From assembly GCA_028284385.1 (NCBI GenBank), contig JANQRT010000050.1, positions 62,001 to 126,000 on the forward strand: a DNA stretch of 64,000 bases, given 5' to 3'. The notes under the pieces are model-generated. The model was not told the DNA's origin. It ran no database searches and worked only from the letters and a program-made list of their open reading frames with translations. The position numbers and the translations under genes are program-made. Of the stretch, positions 33,683 to 43,455 are shown piece after piece; the stretch's first letter is position 1; each line of letters starts with the position of its first letter. Source of the stretch: Opitutaceae bacterium (GTDB taxonomy: Bacteria > Verrucomicrobiota > Verrucomicrobiia > Opitutales > Opitutaceae).

Positions 33683-35795
33683 CTTGGCTAGCCAGTTGGG
33701 CTACATCGATGGGTTGGGGATCCTCGCCATTTGCGCAGAGCTCAAGCGCTTTCTCGTAAGCAAGCTCCAGGTGCCCGACAAACCGCCTGGTGTTGCGAGC
33801 CGGCATTTTTGGGCCTTCCTGGATGAGCTTCTGGCACATGTTATCCAATCTCTCTCTGTCGTTAGCCAGGTCCACGGCTAGGTCTTCGTATTCCTGATAG
33901 CTTTGGCAAACCAGCTCGGGCAAATCATGGGCCATCAGAAGATCGCTGGAAACGCGTGAAATAAAGGTTTCCCTAGGATAGGCTACGACGGGCAGGCCCA
34001 TCTGCAGAGCGTCATTCGCGGTGGTGTGGCCGCAAACTACATGCGTATCCAAAAAAAGATTCGCCAGACGATGACGAGCTAAATGCTGACCTTTATCTTT
34101 GCGCTTGGCGATGATGATGCGGGAGGCATCGATGTCGGTTTTGGTCACAGCCTTGAGAAGATTTTCGATAGCTAGCTCTGGGCGCTCGAGAAGCCATAAG
34201 ACGCTATCGGGAACGCGACGCAGGATGTTCATCCAGCATTCGAAAACGGGTCGATCTATCTTGTAGTTCGAATTGAATGAGCAAAACACGAAGGTATTCT
34301 CTGGCAGATTTTCGTCTGACCGAGATACTTCAGATTCTTCGGGGACTGCTTCGTCATCAGAAATTTGGTACGTATCGGGCATGTAGATTAATTTTTCCCT
34401 AAAATGCTCTTCCGAGCCTTTTGGGGACAAATAATGATCTGTGATGAAGTAATCGATACAATCTGATCCTATTGTACCAGGGTAGCCGAGGAAATGGATT
34501 TGCACTGGAGCCGGTCTTGCGGCAACCAAGGCGAGTCGATTCATTGTCGTGACTCCATTCATATCGACCAAGATATCCAGCTGGTCGTTTTTCATCTGCT
34601 GAATCGCGTTTTGATTGTTGGTGTCACGAAAGTCGTGAAACCTATCACAGGTTTCTTCGACATGCCTTCGATATTCGCTGCCATCGTCGGGACCAAGCGA
34701 ATACGCGATTGTTTCAAAGCGCTCTTTATCGTGATGCTTGAAGAGATTCTTCGCCAGATGAAAAACTGGATGGTTTCGAAAGTCGCTTGAAAGGTAGCCT
34801 ACTCGGATTTTCGATTTGGATTCGTATTCAGGTTTTGGGCCTCTGTAAGGATAGATCTTATGCTTTCGATTGACGAATTTTTCAGTGATACGTCGCTGTA
34901 AAACGGGCGAGATATCCATTCTTAAAGCCGTAAATGGCTGGATACAATGCGGACTTTCAAGATCGTCCAGAGATTCCTTTGTAATATCCAAGGCTTGTTT
35001 CTCGTATTTCTCCACTAGGTCCCAATCACACGAATGAGCGGCGTAATCAGCCATGTTAACGATCGAGATTTTGTATTCAGGATCCAATGCAAGAGCTTTT
35101 AAATTATATTCGATGCCCTCACGAACATGTTGTATCCCCATGCGAGCGACTGCATGGTTGCAGAAGAGTTCCTTGGATTTCAGACCTCGCTCTTCTGCTA
35201 ACTTGCAGGCATTTATTGCCTCTTCGTATCGTCCAAAACTGGACAAGGCTCCAGCAGCCGCTACATAGGCGATCAGATAGTCTGGATCGATTTCTATGGC
35301 CTTGTGAAAGCAGTTTACTCCCTCAATGACATGACCCGTCTCCACTAGAATCGTACCCATGTACATAGCTGTTTTCGCGGTGCCGTGAATCGAAAAGGAT
35401 TTTTGGAGACAATTCAAAGCCTCCTTTTTCCGATTTTTAGAATTATAAAGATCCCCAAGAATATTGTATCCGGTCGGCGAATTTGGATTAACTTGAATGG
35501 ATCTGCTTGCCGCCGTTATGGCTTCGTCGACTTTCCCAAGCTTACGCCAGGCGACCGCCAAGTTGTTGATATACAGATCGTTGTTTCTATCTAACAGTAT
35601 GGCTTCGCGAAATAGCTCGGCAGCTCGACCGTTGTCGTCCAATCGGAGGGCTATTACGCCTAAAATGTTCATTGCCCGATGACACTTTGCATTGGAGGCA
35701 ATTAGTCTCTGACAAATGTCCGAAGCTTTTGGATACTCGTTTCGCTTAAATAAGGAATCGGCTTGAGCTAGAAGCTTGTCTTCAGATAGTTCCAT
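33669..35795 (-). CDS. TPR-containing O-GlcNAc transferase-like glycosyltransferase (SPINDLY/OGT family)
   Basis: 708 residues. The first ~280 are TPR units (NILGVIALRLDDNGRAAELF; LGKVDEAITAASRSIQVNP; FGRYEEAINACKLAEERG). The catalytic half is GT41-like: IRVGYLSSDFRNHPVFHLA, LDILVDMNGVT, IHFLGYPGTIGSDCIDYFIT, FCSFNSNYKI, LFLDTHVVCGHTTANDALQM and GLPVVAYP. Such enzymes transfer a sugar, usually GlcNAc or fucose, to Ser/Thr of proteins. It is the last gene of the CorA-to-OGT leftward run and converges on gpsA. Confidence 0.88.
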   Translation of the reverse strand: MELSEDKLLAQADSLFKRNEYPKASDICQRLIASNAKCHRAMNILGVIALRLDDNGRAAELFREAILLDRNNDLYINNLAVAWRKLGKVDEAITAASRSIQVNPNSPTGYNILGDLYNSKNRKKEALNCLQKSFSIHGTAKTAMYMGTILVETGHVIEGVNCFHKAIEIDPDYLIAYVAAAGALSSFGRYEEAINACKLAEERGLKSKELFCNHAVARMGIQHVREGIEYNLKALALDPEYKISIVNMADYAAHSCDWDLVEKYEKQALDITKESLDDLESPHCIQPFTALRMDISPVLQRRITEKFVNRKHKIYPYRGPKPEYESKSKIRVGYLSSDFRNHPVFHLAKNLFKHHDKERFETIAYSLGPDDGSEYRRHVEETCDRFHDFRDTNNQNAIQQMKNDQLDILVDMNGVTTMNRLALVAARPAPVQIHFLGYPGTIGSDCIDYFITDHYLSPKGSEEHFREKLIYMPDTYQISDDEAVPEESEVSRSDENLPENTFVFCSFNSNYKIDRPVFECWMNILRRVPDSVLWLLERPELAIENLLKAVTKTDIDASRIIIAKRKDKGQHLARHRLANLFLDTHVVCGHTTANDALQMGLPVVAYPRETFISRVSSDLLMAHDLPELVCQSYQEYEDLAVDLANDRERLDNMCQKLIQEGPKMPARNTRRFVGHLELAYEKALELCANGEDPQPIDVAQLASQATPA

Positions 35796-35805
35796 ACGTG
35801 CTAAA

Positions 35806-36807
35806 TTATTTCGATTGAGCTTCTTCCCTCATGGATCGAAAGCATCCTTCAATGGCCTGCTCCAGGGTGTATTGAGGTTTCCATCCAGTGGCGCCCATCA
35901 GCAGATCGAGCTTCGGACGCCGATCATTTACGGGAGCGAAATCTTCGCCATAGACTTCTTCGTGTGGCTTGAATACGATCTCGCCCTTTCCGCCGATTTC
36001 AACGACTAGCTCAGCCAATTCTCGTATCGAGATGTTTTCTACGCCACCAACGTTAATGGATTTGCCCTGGAGTTCGTCGCTCTGCGGAATGGCAATAAGG
36101 GCGGAAGCTCCGTCGACTACATGAAGAAACGTTCTTCGATCGCTTCCGTCTCCGTGCACAATAATGTCTTCGCCTGCCAAAGCTGCCGAGCAAAATGCCG
36201 AGACCACCAGACCGCTCTTTGGATTTTGGCGAGGCCCCACCACGTTGAAGAACCTGACGGACCAGGCTGGCAGTCCATGCTCTCGTTTCAGTCCGGCGAC
36301 TAAATGTTCAAGAGCCATCTTGGCCGCCCCGTAGCCCCATCTTGGCTGAAGCCCGAATCCTGCAGTATCGCTTTCATCTAAAGGCCTCTCCCCGCCAAGA
36401 CCATATATTTCCGAGCTGGAGGTGTACAAGATTGGTTTTCGATGACGTAGGCATGAATCCACTACATTCAATCCATCCTTTAAAATCTGTTTCGTCGTTT
36501 CGAATCCATTTTTATGAGCCAGCCCGACTCCTATTGGACTAGCCATGTGGTAAACGAAATCCGATTCCGCTATCAGTTTATCCAGTTCCGAATCCTTAAT
36601 GGACTGCTCCTGAGCGCCTATGTCCATTTCCAGAAAACTTAGCGACGGATTGGTTAAATCAAGGTTTTCCAGCCTCCCGCTACACAGATTATCGAGAACC
36701 GTAACCTTCGCATTTCTTTGTACCAAACCATCGACCAAATGCGATCCTATGAATCCAGCTCCACCAATGACTAGAAATTTGCGCTCCTGAAAAAAGGATG
36801 TATCCAT
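35806..36807 (-). CDS. NAD-dependent epimerase/dehydratase (nucleotide-sugar type)
   Basis: 333 residues, extended short-chain dehydrogenase. The NAD site is IGGAGFIGSHLVDGL (about 15-29). Asp after the second strand (VLDNLCSG) selects NAD. YTSSSEIYG and YGAAKMALE give the Ser and the Tyr-x3-Lys catalytic residues. Sequence around RFFNVVGPRQNP resembles UDP-glucuronate decarboxylase and nucleotide-sugar epimerases. It likely supplies an activated sugar, perhaps to the OGT-like transferase 10 bases downstream. A sulfotransferase gene is 12 bases upstream. Confidence 0.88.
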   Translation of the reverse strand: MDTSFFQERKFLVIGGAGFIGSHLVDGLVQRNAKVTVLDNLCSGRLENLDLTNPSLSFLEMDIGAQEQSIKDSELDKLIAESDFVYHMASPIGVGLAHKNGFETTKQILKDGLNVVDSCLRHRKPILYTSSSEIYGLGGERPLDESDTAGFGLQPRWGYGAAKMALEHLVAGLKREHGLPAWSVRFFNVVGPRQNPKSGLVVSAFCSAALAGEDIIVHGDGSDRRTFLHVVDGASALIAIPQSDELQGKSINVGGVENISIRELAELVVEIGGKGEIVFKPHEEVYGEDFAPVNDRRPKLDLLMGATGWKPQYTLEQAIEGCFRSMREEAQSK

Positions 36808-36819
36808 AATTTCTTTGTT

Positions 36820-37647
36820 TTAGTCGTTGCTATCCAAATAATTCAACTCGACTAGGAGATCGCCTATCTCGTTTTTCAATACAGATTGATCTTCCTGACT
36901 CAAGTCCTTCTTCCAACGCCCCACTGAAGATTGATAGAGCGGCTTAATAACCTGGCTGGAGCTCGATTCATCTCCTAGATCATGTTTAGCTTCATGAAAC
37001 GAGAGCGTTTGTGATTCCCATTCCTCGCCTAAAAAGGAAAACAGATTACGTAAGGTCGACTCTGCGGATCCTACAATATCTTCGTATTTAATCTCTAAAT
37101 ACTTGCCTGAGGCCTGCTGAGTCTTGCCGAACTGCCGACCGGATAGTACAGCCTGCTTCCAGTAGCTAGCGGCCTGCTTAACGTCCTGCGTATAGGGGAT
37201 CGGTTTTCCATTCGGCGATTTCCAATCCATCCGCAATAGCGAGGAGACAACGTCACGACCATCTCTAATCATGTTGATGAAACGAGCGTCCGGGAAAATG
37301 CGATTGAGGTGAGGGAAGAAGAAAACGTTGTTCGGCGACTTCTCCGCGATGCGACCCTTGCCCGATTTTTCCAGCAGAGGAAGCAGCAGTCCGGAAAGAA
37401 ATTCCCGGAACAGCTTGTCTATATGAGCGCTATCGACGTGAAAGGCCTTTAGGAAAGGGAGATAAGTTCGCTGATAATCTTCCCATGACTTAGCAACCAC
37501 AGGCGTAACTTTCATTTCAGGCCCGCAGGCGATGTTGGAATGGGAATCCAGGATAACACGCAGCAGTGTTGTACCGGATCGCCCTGCACCACCAATGAAA
37601 ATGGGGCTTTGGATGGTTTGAGGCTTCTTCGAGTGCGACTCAGTCAT
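36820..37647 (-). CDS. Sulfotransferase family protein
   Basis: 275 residues from ATG 37647; a GTG at 37674 would overlap the preceding gene by 14 bases and is also possible. The PAPS 5'-phosphosulfate loop is PIFIGGAGRSGTTLLRVIL, and the 3'-phosphate region is NMIRDGRDVVSSLLRMDW. The length and the RSGTT loop place it with the bacterial Sulfotransfer_3-like group, which moves sulfate from PAPS to sugars or other acceptors. In this operon a glycan acceptor is plausible. Confidence 0.88.
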   Translation of the reverse strand: MTESHSKKPQTIQSPIFIGGAGRSGTTLLRVILDSHSNIACGPEMKVTPVVAKSWEDYQRTYLPFLKAFHVDSAHIDKLFREFLSGLLLPLLEKSGKGRIAEKSPNNVFFFPHLNRIFPDARFINMIRDGRDVVSSLLRMDWKSPNGKPIPYTQDVKQAASYWKQAVLSGRQFGKTQQASGKYLEIKYEDIVGSAESTLRNLFSFLGEEWESQTLSFHEAKHDLGDESSSSQVIKPLYQSSVGRWKKDLSQEDQSVLKNEIGDLLVELNYLDSND

Positions 37648-37660
37648 GAGATCAAAGGTC

Positions 37661-38713
37661 TCATGATCGTTCACAGAATGCTGCGAAATCTATAGCTGAT
37701 TGCCGTATGTCAATTCTGGATATATTCGCATTCTGGACCGTTTCGACCCAATTTTTGGGCCAGCAAGCTTCCCCTGCCAAAGCTCCTAAATAGCTCCCGG
37801 CATTAGTTGTGATACTGTCCGCGTCTCGACCAAATTTAGCGGCCGTCAGAATGGTTTCCTTACCATCGCCTTTCCCGAAAACAAGGAAGGCCAAGGCCAA
37901 TGGCTGTTGCTCCGCGAAGAGCCAACTTGTGTAGGTTTTATCCGTGTAGTCCAGTGGTTCCACGTGGTCAGGCATGGGCCCGTCGATTTCCGTCGAACAC
38001 TCATCGACAAAGCAATGGGCATAAAGCTTTTCATAAAGATCTATGCGCGAGGTTGCTTCTTGGGCTATTGAAACGGCTCGTTCGAAAAGCTTCCTGGCAA
38101 GCGGTCCTGAATTTTCAATGACAGTATTAACAATCGAGTCAATGGAAGCTCCTTCCCTAAAGGCCTCGGCGTGACCAGCTACCACTGATGAAAGAATATC
38201 CTGCTCGAGAGGGGCCTTCCAGATGCAGCATAGATTTCGTGTGGCTTCGCTAGCTTTATCAATGTCCTCCTTGTAAAGAGCTGCTACTGGCTGCCACCAG
38301 CCACCGCCACCACCCTGGGGATGCCTTCGCCCATAGGTTTCCGGATCGCCATCGCCTTTGTTTATCCGCCTCACTGCGTAGAGAGCGACTCGCCACCATC
38401 GCATCAGATCGACGTTATCAGGTATCCATTTCACGAATGCGGCAGCGTTGTATGGAGGTTCGCTTTCCATTAGGAATCTTGCCAGATCCGCTCGGATATA
38501 GGTGTCGTCCGTCACATTGCCTGGCTCGTCGTCCAATACGTAGCCTTGGCCGGGATAGATGACGCCAGGCGGAACTCGAATGGGAACGAAATCATCCAAA
38601 TCCGGATGCAGTTCTTGAATACGTTTGTAATGCAGGCTTTCGATGGGACCGCCCATGGCGTCTCCAATCGCTCCGCCATACCAGCAGCCGATTAGTTTAT
38701 CTTCGAATGTCAT
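37661..38713 (-). CDS. ADP-ribosylglycohydrolase (DraG/ARH) family protein
   Basis: 350 residues. The fold is signalled by GCWYGGAIGDAMGGPIE at the N-terminus, the metal-binding VTDDTYIRADLARFL, and near the C-terminus AKFGRDADSITTNAGSYLGALAG, which supplies the second pair of Mg2+-binding acidic residues. Family members remove ADP-ribose from proteins or hydrolyse small ADP-ribosides, and some have unknown substrates. A run of glycines (PQGGGGGWWQP) lies in a loop. It starts three bases after the corA stop. Confidence 0.88.
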   Translation of the reverse strand: MTFEDKLIGCWYGGAIGDAMGGPIESLHYKRIQELHPDLDDFVPIRVPPGVIYPGQGYVLDDEPGNVTDDTYIRADLARFLMESEPPYNAAAFVKWIPDNVDLMRWWRVALYAVRRINKGDGDPETYGRRHPQGGGGGWWQPVAALYKEDIDKASEATRNLCCIWKAPLEQDILSSVVAGHAEAFREGASIDSIVNTVIENSGPLARKLFERAVSIAQEATSRIDLYEKLYAHCFVDECSTEIDGPMPDHVEPLDYTDKTYTSWLFAEQQPLALAFLVFGKGDGKETILTAAKFGRDADSITTNAGSYLGALAGEACWPKNWVETVQNANISRIDIRQSAIDFAAFCERS

Positions 38714-38716
38714 AAT

Positions 38717-39892
38717 CTATTTCCCTATCCAACCCTTTCGTTTGAAGAACCAAAGAAGCGCTGCAGTACAAGTTGTGCAGGTGATCAGGAAAGTTGGATA
38801 CGCGAATTTCCATCCCAATTCTGGAATGAACTCGAAGTTCATCCCATAGACTCCGGCCAGAAAGGTTATCGGGAGGAAGAGGCTTGCCATGACAGTGAGG
38901 GCTTTCATCACTTCGTTCATGCGATTGGAGACAATGGATATGTAGAAATCCTGAAGCCCATTGGCCATTTCCCGGCAGCTTTCGATCAGATCGATGATTT
39001 GGATGGCGTGATCATTTACGTCGCGCATATAGGTTCTCACTTTTTTTTCCACTGGCGAGGTATCGTCGAAAGCAAGTTTGCTCGATAGCTCCCGCATGGG
39101 CCACATGGAGCGCCTTAGGCCGAAGAGCTCGCGTTTTATTACGTAGATGCTTTGCTGGATGCTTGGATTGGGATTATTCATGGCTTGCTGCTCCAATGCA
39201 TTCAAGGCGTCACCGTAGAATTCGAGAATAGGAAACACGTTATCGACGATCGCGTCGATTAAGGCGTAAACCAGATATGAGGCTCCGTACTTTCTAAATC
39301 GCGAATCCGGTTTTTCAATACGGACGCGAACGGGATCCCAGACGTCTCCCGGCTTTTCCTGAAACGTTATCAGGATATCTTGGAAAAGGATGAAACTGAC
39401 TTGCTCGCTTATTAGAGAGTCATTTTGAATGCGAGCCATATGGGCCATGATGAGGCAATGGTTCTCGTACGGCTCGAATTTTGAGCGTTGCGGCGCATTA
39501 AGGACGTCTTCCGCAGCGAGGGTATGGAAGTCGAATGCCTTTCTCAGCTCGTTGATAATGTAAGGATTCAGTCCTTCGACGTTTATCCATCGAATACTGC
39601 TGTCCTCTGGTCTTTGGTGAGCGAGTAGTTCTTTTACAGTGGCAAACTGCGCTTTCTCGAAATGCTCTTTGCCGTAGTCTATGCATTGGATGGGTATGGA
39701 CCCGACCTCTGGGGCCTGATCGACTCCTTTGGCGTGTTCGATTCCCGGAGAACTGGCAATCCGAGCCGAAACCTTTTCGACTTGAGGAAGAAGCGAGTTA
39801 AACGGACTCGATACCAGTTTTGTGAGCGAGGATAAAGCCACCCCGATTTGCGAGCCGAGAGAAGAGGGTGATTTTTTTTGCTCTGTTGCCAT
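38717..39892 (-). CDS. corA: CorA-type magnesium/cobalt channel
   Basis: 391 residues. A long cytoplasmic domain (RWINVEGLNPYIINELRKAF; ETFQEKPGDVWDPV-like segment; SFILFQDILITFQEK) is followed by two C-terminal helices separated by the signature YGMNFE (VMASLFLPITFLAGVYGMNF, then TFLITCTTCTAALLWFF). It mediates Mg2+ uptake as a pentamer. It is the first gene of a run that continues into the ADP-ribosylglycohydrolase with three bases between them. Confidence 0.92.
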   Translation of the reverse strand: MATEQKKSPSSLGSQIGVALSSLTKLVSSPFNSLLPQVEKVSARIASSPGIEHAKGVDQAPEVGSIPIQCIDYGKEHFEKAQFATVKELLAHQRPEDSSIRWINVEGLNPYIINELRKAFDFHTLAAEDVLNAPQRSKFEPYENHCLIMAHMARIQNDSLISEQVSFILFQDILITFQEKPGDVWDPVRVRIEKPDSRFRKYGASYLVYALIDAIVDNVFPILEFYGDALNALEQQAMNNPNPSIQQSIYVIKRELFGLRRSMWPMRELSSKLAFDDTSPVEKKVRTYMRDVNDHAIQIIDLIESCREMANGLQDFYISIVSNRMNEVMKALTVMASLFLPITFLAGVYGMNFEFIPELGWKFAYPTFLITCTTCTAALLWFFKRKGWIGK

Positions 39893-40058
39893 AGTTAGAT
39901 GGCGAGAATCGCCGAAAATCCGAGAACTGATTTTTATTTCCTCTCACCAGATAACAGCAAGCCCATACTTATTCAGAGGTCGGCTGCCTTTTCAGATCCA
40001 GAATGGTCGGTGGGAGCTGGGCGAAAGCCAACGTCGGGTCGTGAGCTTGAACCTTCTC

Positions 40059-40853
40059 CTAGTTCGGCTCATCGTCATCCGGTCGTATGATAACCCCTTC
40101 GTGTATTGGATTTTCCACTAACTGGTTATCTTTACCCTCGTAATCAATTTTAGATAGAACATATCGAATGGCCTCCATGCGGGCCTTCTCTTTATCATTT
40201 CCTTGTACAATGATCCAAGGGCATTCCTTGGAATGCGTCGCTTTGAACATGGCTTCTTTGTATCGGGTGTACTCGTCCCATTTCATTTGAGCTTGCCTGT
40301 CCACCGTGCTCAACTTCCAGCTGGTGAGTATGCTTTTAGTACGAGCTTCTAGCCGTTTGGCTTGTACTTCTCGATCTATGGAAAACCACAGTTTTATGAT
40401 CCGAATCCCATCTTCGATAAGCATTTTCTCTACTTGTGAAACTTGCTTTAGAAAGAGGCGGTACTGTTCTTGTGTGCAAAATCCTAATACGGGTTCCACC
40501 ATTGCCCTATTGTACCAGCTGCGGTCGAAGAAAACGATTTCGCCAGCATTGGGAAGCTCCTGGATGTAGCGTTGGAAAAACCATTGGCCCATTTGCACAT
40601 CGCTTGGCTTGGGCATGGCTACGACTCGGTAGTGTTTCGGATTCAGATGGCGAATGAAGCGAGCCACTGACCCGCTCTTGCCAGCTGAATCCCGACCTTC
40701 GAACAGTACCGCGAGACGATCGCCAGATTCATGGAGCGAATGCTGCATCTTTACGAGTTCCGCCTGGAGCCGCAAAAGGTCTTTAAAAATGGCAGGGTTG
40801 TCGTAGGCGTCGCTAGCGACTTCTGGGTTGTCTAAGGGTGATGAAGGTTTCAT
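40059..40853 (-). CDS. ppk2: Polyphosphate kinase 2 family protein
   Basis: 264 residues. Walker A is GRDSAGKSG (53-61), a slight variant of the common GRDAAGKGG. Then VVAMPKPSDVQMGQWFFQRY and the lid-side DRSWYNRA (110-117) follow, with WKLSTVDRQAQMKWDEYTRY further on, all family hallmarks. It phosphorylates nucleotides with polyphosphate or the reverse; GDP versus ADP preference cannot be read. It is separated by 166 bases from corA downstream, a spacer with no feature I can name, and by 136 bases from the SLC13 gene upstream. Confidence 0.92.
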   Translation of the reverse strand: MKPSSPLDNPEVASDAYDNPAIFKDLLRLQAELVKMQHSLHESGDRLAVLFEGRDSAGKSGSVARFIRHLNPKHYRVVAMPKPSDVQMGQWFFQRYIQELPNAGEIVFFDRSWYNRAMVEPVLGFCTQEQYRLFLKQVSQVEKMLIEDGIRIIKLWFSIDREVQAKRLEARTKSILTSWKLSTVDRQAQMKWDEYTRYKEAMFKATHSKECPWIIVQGNDKEKARMEAIRYVLSKIDYEGKDNQLVENPIHEGVIIRPDDDEPN

Positions 40854-40989
40854 TTAAAGTTGCCCCAAGCAAAGTTGACTGAAGCCATGGTTGATAGAAA
40901 CTGATGGAAGTTTACAATGGACTGGCTAATCTAGACGAGTGCTAGTCTCGAAATGAATCGAATTGTAAAGCAATGTTTTTTGAGGCCTC

Positions 40990-43353
40990 TCAGCCCTGCA
41001 GCGGCCAGAAAATGGGCAAGGTCAACATAGCGATGACGAAAACGATAAAGGCCAGCGGAGCTCCCACTTTAATGTAATCAGCGAAGCGATAGCTTCCGGG
41101 ACCCATGACAAGAATGTTGGCAGGATGGGAGATAGGGCTGGTGAAGCTGGCGGATGCGGCTAGGGCTACGGCCATCATGGCCGTTTGCGGAGCAATTCCA
41201 AGTTCACTGCAGGACTTGAAAACAATGGGAGACATAAGCACAACGAGGGCCGAAGTAGGAATAATCGTGGTGGCAATGGCAGTTATTATGTATAGGCATC
41301 CTATAACGAACCAAGGACCGTATCCACCAGCGAACGACATGATTCCGTTAGCTAGAAGTTCGGCCGCTCCACTTTTTTCAATTGCGGTACCCATCGGCAG
41401 CATCCCTGCGATCAGGAAGACGGATTTCCACTCTATGGCTCGATAGGCATCTTCCATTTTAAGACAGCCGGAAAGCACCATCAAGGCTGCCCCGGAGATG
41501 GCCGTGATTGAGATGGGATACCAGCCGAAGAAAACCGGTATCAGAACCGCGAGCATTATTCCGCTAGCGAGTAGCGATCCACTTTTGCGATACGTCTTGG
41601 ATGCGACCTTCGAGAGCAGGATGAAATCCGGATCTTCTTCTAGGAGGTCGATTTTTTCTTGTGGACCCATTAGCAAAAAGCTGTCTCCAAACTCCAGCTT
41701 TCTGTTTGCCAAATCTGAGCGATAGTAGCAACCCGTTTGCTGGATTGCTAGCAGCTGCAAGCCGTATCTCTCGCTGAGGTGAATAGTGGAAGGCGTTTGT
41801 CCTACGATCTTGGCTTTCGGCGAAAGTGTGGCTTCAGCCAGGCTGACGTAATCGGATTCGAGAAAGGCTTGATCTTCTTCTTTTGGAAGTTCGATCTCCA
41901 ACTCCTGCAAGCCGCGGACGAACTTCAGATCTTCTCTTTCACCGTGGAGAGTGAGTACGTCGCCCGCTTGGAGAATTTCGTCAGGCTCTGGCAGAACGAT
42001 CTCATTTTCCTGTCGTTGAATTTTCAGGACATGTAGATCGAAGCCCTGACGAAGGTGGCTTTCCTTGATGGCCTTTCCCGCCAGCCAGGAGCCATTGGGT
42101 ATGGAAATTTCGAAAAGCCGGTCTTTAATACTCCCGAAGCGATCGACGTCCTCGGGCGTTGCAAGTGTAATATTTGAAAAACTCGAATCGTTTTCCAATT
42201 CGGTAATAGTGGAGATCTTCCCTTGGACAAGAAGCCGATCGCCTGACTTCAGAACCTGTGAAGCGATATCTCTTTCTTGAATGTCGTTAGCCCTGCGTAT
42301 CAAAAGAATGGTGACTCTAAATTGTTTCCGAAAGTCGACTTGCTCTACCGATTTTCCAATCAGAGGAGATTGGTCGGCAATGGTAACTTCAGCGACCGAA
42401 ATGTCAGGCGTGAGTAGAGACGCTGAGCTGCTAGAAGGAGTTTGCGGCACCAGTTCCTGCCAGCCTTGCAGCTCCCTGAAGCGTTCGGATTGGCCTTGAG
42501 TCATCAAGCGATCGCCTTCTTGCAGCAGCGTGTCAGGACTTGGCGCGAATTCCGTGTTCCCATTTCGTTCTAGGGCGATGACTCGCAAGCCTAAAGCTCT
42601 GCCAAGACGGCTTTCGATCAGACTACGACCGGCTAAGATAGACTTTGGTTTGATGCGAAGAAAAAAGGAACGCTCCCCTAGTTTGTATTGACTATACAAT
42701 GACCGAATATTCGTTCCTTCCGAAACCGAGATAGGTTTTCCTCTGTCGGGCAGGATAAGCCTTGAGGTTAAAGCGACAAAGGCGATTCCGCCTAGCATAA
42801 CCGTTATACCGATAGGCGTGTAGTCGAACAGCCCAAATGCCTCGAAACCGTTCTGTTTAAGCGCATCGCTAATGAGTAGGTTTGGCGGCGTTCCGATGAG
42901 CGTAGTCAGGCCGCCGAGCAACGAGCCATAGGCGAGGGGAATAAGAAGCTTGGATGGACTGGTTTCCGTTTCGCGAGCTATGCTTAAAACTACTGGAAGC
43001 ATTAGAGCGGCTACGCCGATGTTATTCATCACCGCGGACAGTGATGCGGTCGTCAGCATAATTACAAAGATCATGCGCGACTCCGTTTGGCCAGTGAAGC
43101 GGAGTACGTGATGTCCTATGATACTGGCTACACCCGTTTTAGAAAGCCCTTCGCTCAGGATGAACATCGCCCAAACCGTAATCACAGCGGGATTGCTAAA
43201 ACCGGATATCGCCTCACTTGGATCAACGACACCTGTGAGGGCTAGCGTTGCCAGGACCAGGAGGGCCGTCACATCCATGCGCACCTTCTCGGTAACAAAG
43301 AGAATAAGAGCGACAAGGAGCGTTGCGAGAACGATTGCGATATCAAAGGTCAT
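40990..43353 (-). CDS. SLC13-type (DASS) transporter with four RCK_C-like domains
   Basis: 787 residues. Membrane part one (about 1-205) has MNNIGVAALMLPVVL and IGTPPNLLISDAL; part two (about 590-787) has AIEKSGAAELLANGIM, TTIIPTSALVVLMSPI and ASASFTSPISHPANILVMGPG. These are the paired Asn-Thr/Ser-Pro ion sites of the family. The central loop carries four TrkA-C/RCK_C-like units, each starting with a basic helix and ending in a GDxLxxxG strand (EGDRLMTQG, SGDRLLVQG, AGDVLTLHG, FGDSFLLMG). Related proteins usually have two. The substrate may be sulfate or a dicarboxylate. Confidence 0.9.
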   Translation of the reverse strand: MTFDIAIVLATLLVALILFVTEKVRMDVTALLVLATLALTGVVDPSEAISGFSNPAVITVWAMFILSEGLSKTGVASIIGHHVLRFTGQTESRMIFVIMLTTASLSAVMNNIGVAALMLPVVLSIARETETSPSKLLIPLAYGSLLGGLTTLIGTPPNLLISDALKQNGFEAFGLFDYTPIGITVMLGGIAFVALTSRLILPDRGKPISVSEGTNIRSLYSQYKLGERSFFLRIKPKSILAGRSLIESRLGRALGLRVIALERNGNTEFAPSPDTLLQEGDRLMTQGQSERFRELQGWQELVPQTPSSSSASLLTPDISVAEVTIADQSPLIGKSVEQVDFRKQFRVTILLIRRANDIQERDIASQVLKSGDRLLVQGKISTITELENDSSFSNITLATPEDVDRFGSIKDRLFEISIPNGSWLAGKAIKESHLRQGFDLHVLKIQRQENEIVLPEPDEILQAGDVLTLHGEREDLKFVRGLQELEIELPKEEDQAFLESDYVSLAEATLSPKAKIVGQTPSTIHLSERYGLQLLAIQQTGCYYRSDLANRKLEFGDSFLLMGPQEKIDLLEEDPDFILLSKVASKTYRKSGSLLASGIMLAVLIPVFFGWYPISITAISGAALMVLSGCLKMEDAYRAIEWKSVFLIAGMLPMGTAIEKSGAAELLANGIMSFAGGYGPWFVIGCLYIITAIATTIIPTSALVVLMSPIVFKSCSELGIAPQTAMMAVALAASASFTSPISHPANILVMGPGSYRFADYIKVGAPLAFIVFVIAMLTLPIFWPLQG

Positions 43354-43455
43354 GCAAATTAAGGACTAGATCTTAACAAGCAAAAGACCTTTTCAACAGA
43401 ATGCGACGGTTATTCCGCAATATAGTGGCGGATATGTGGTCAAAATGACTTAATT

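Noticed and set aside
39899-40090. 63-codon rightward frame between corA and ppk2
   Set aside because: No ribosome site, no hydrophobic or domain features, and it partly overlaps ppk2 antisense.
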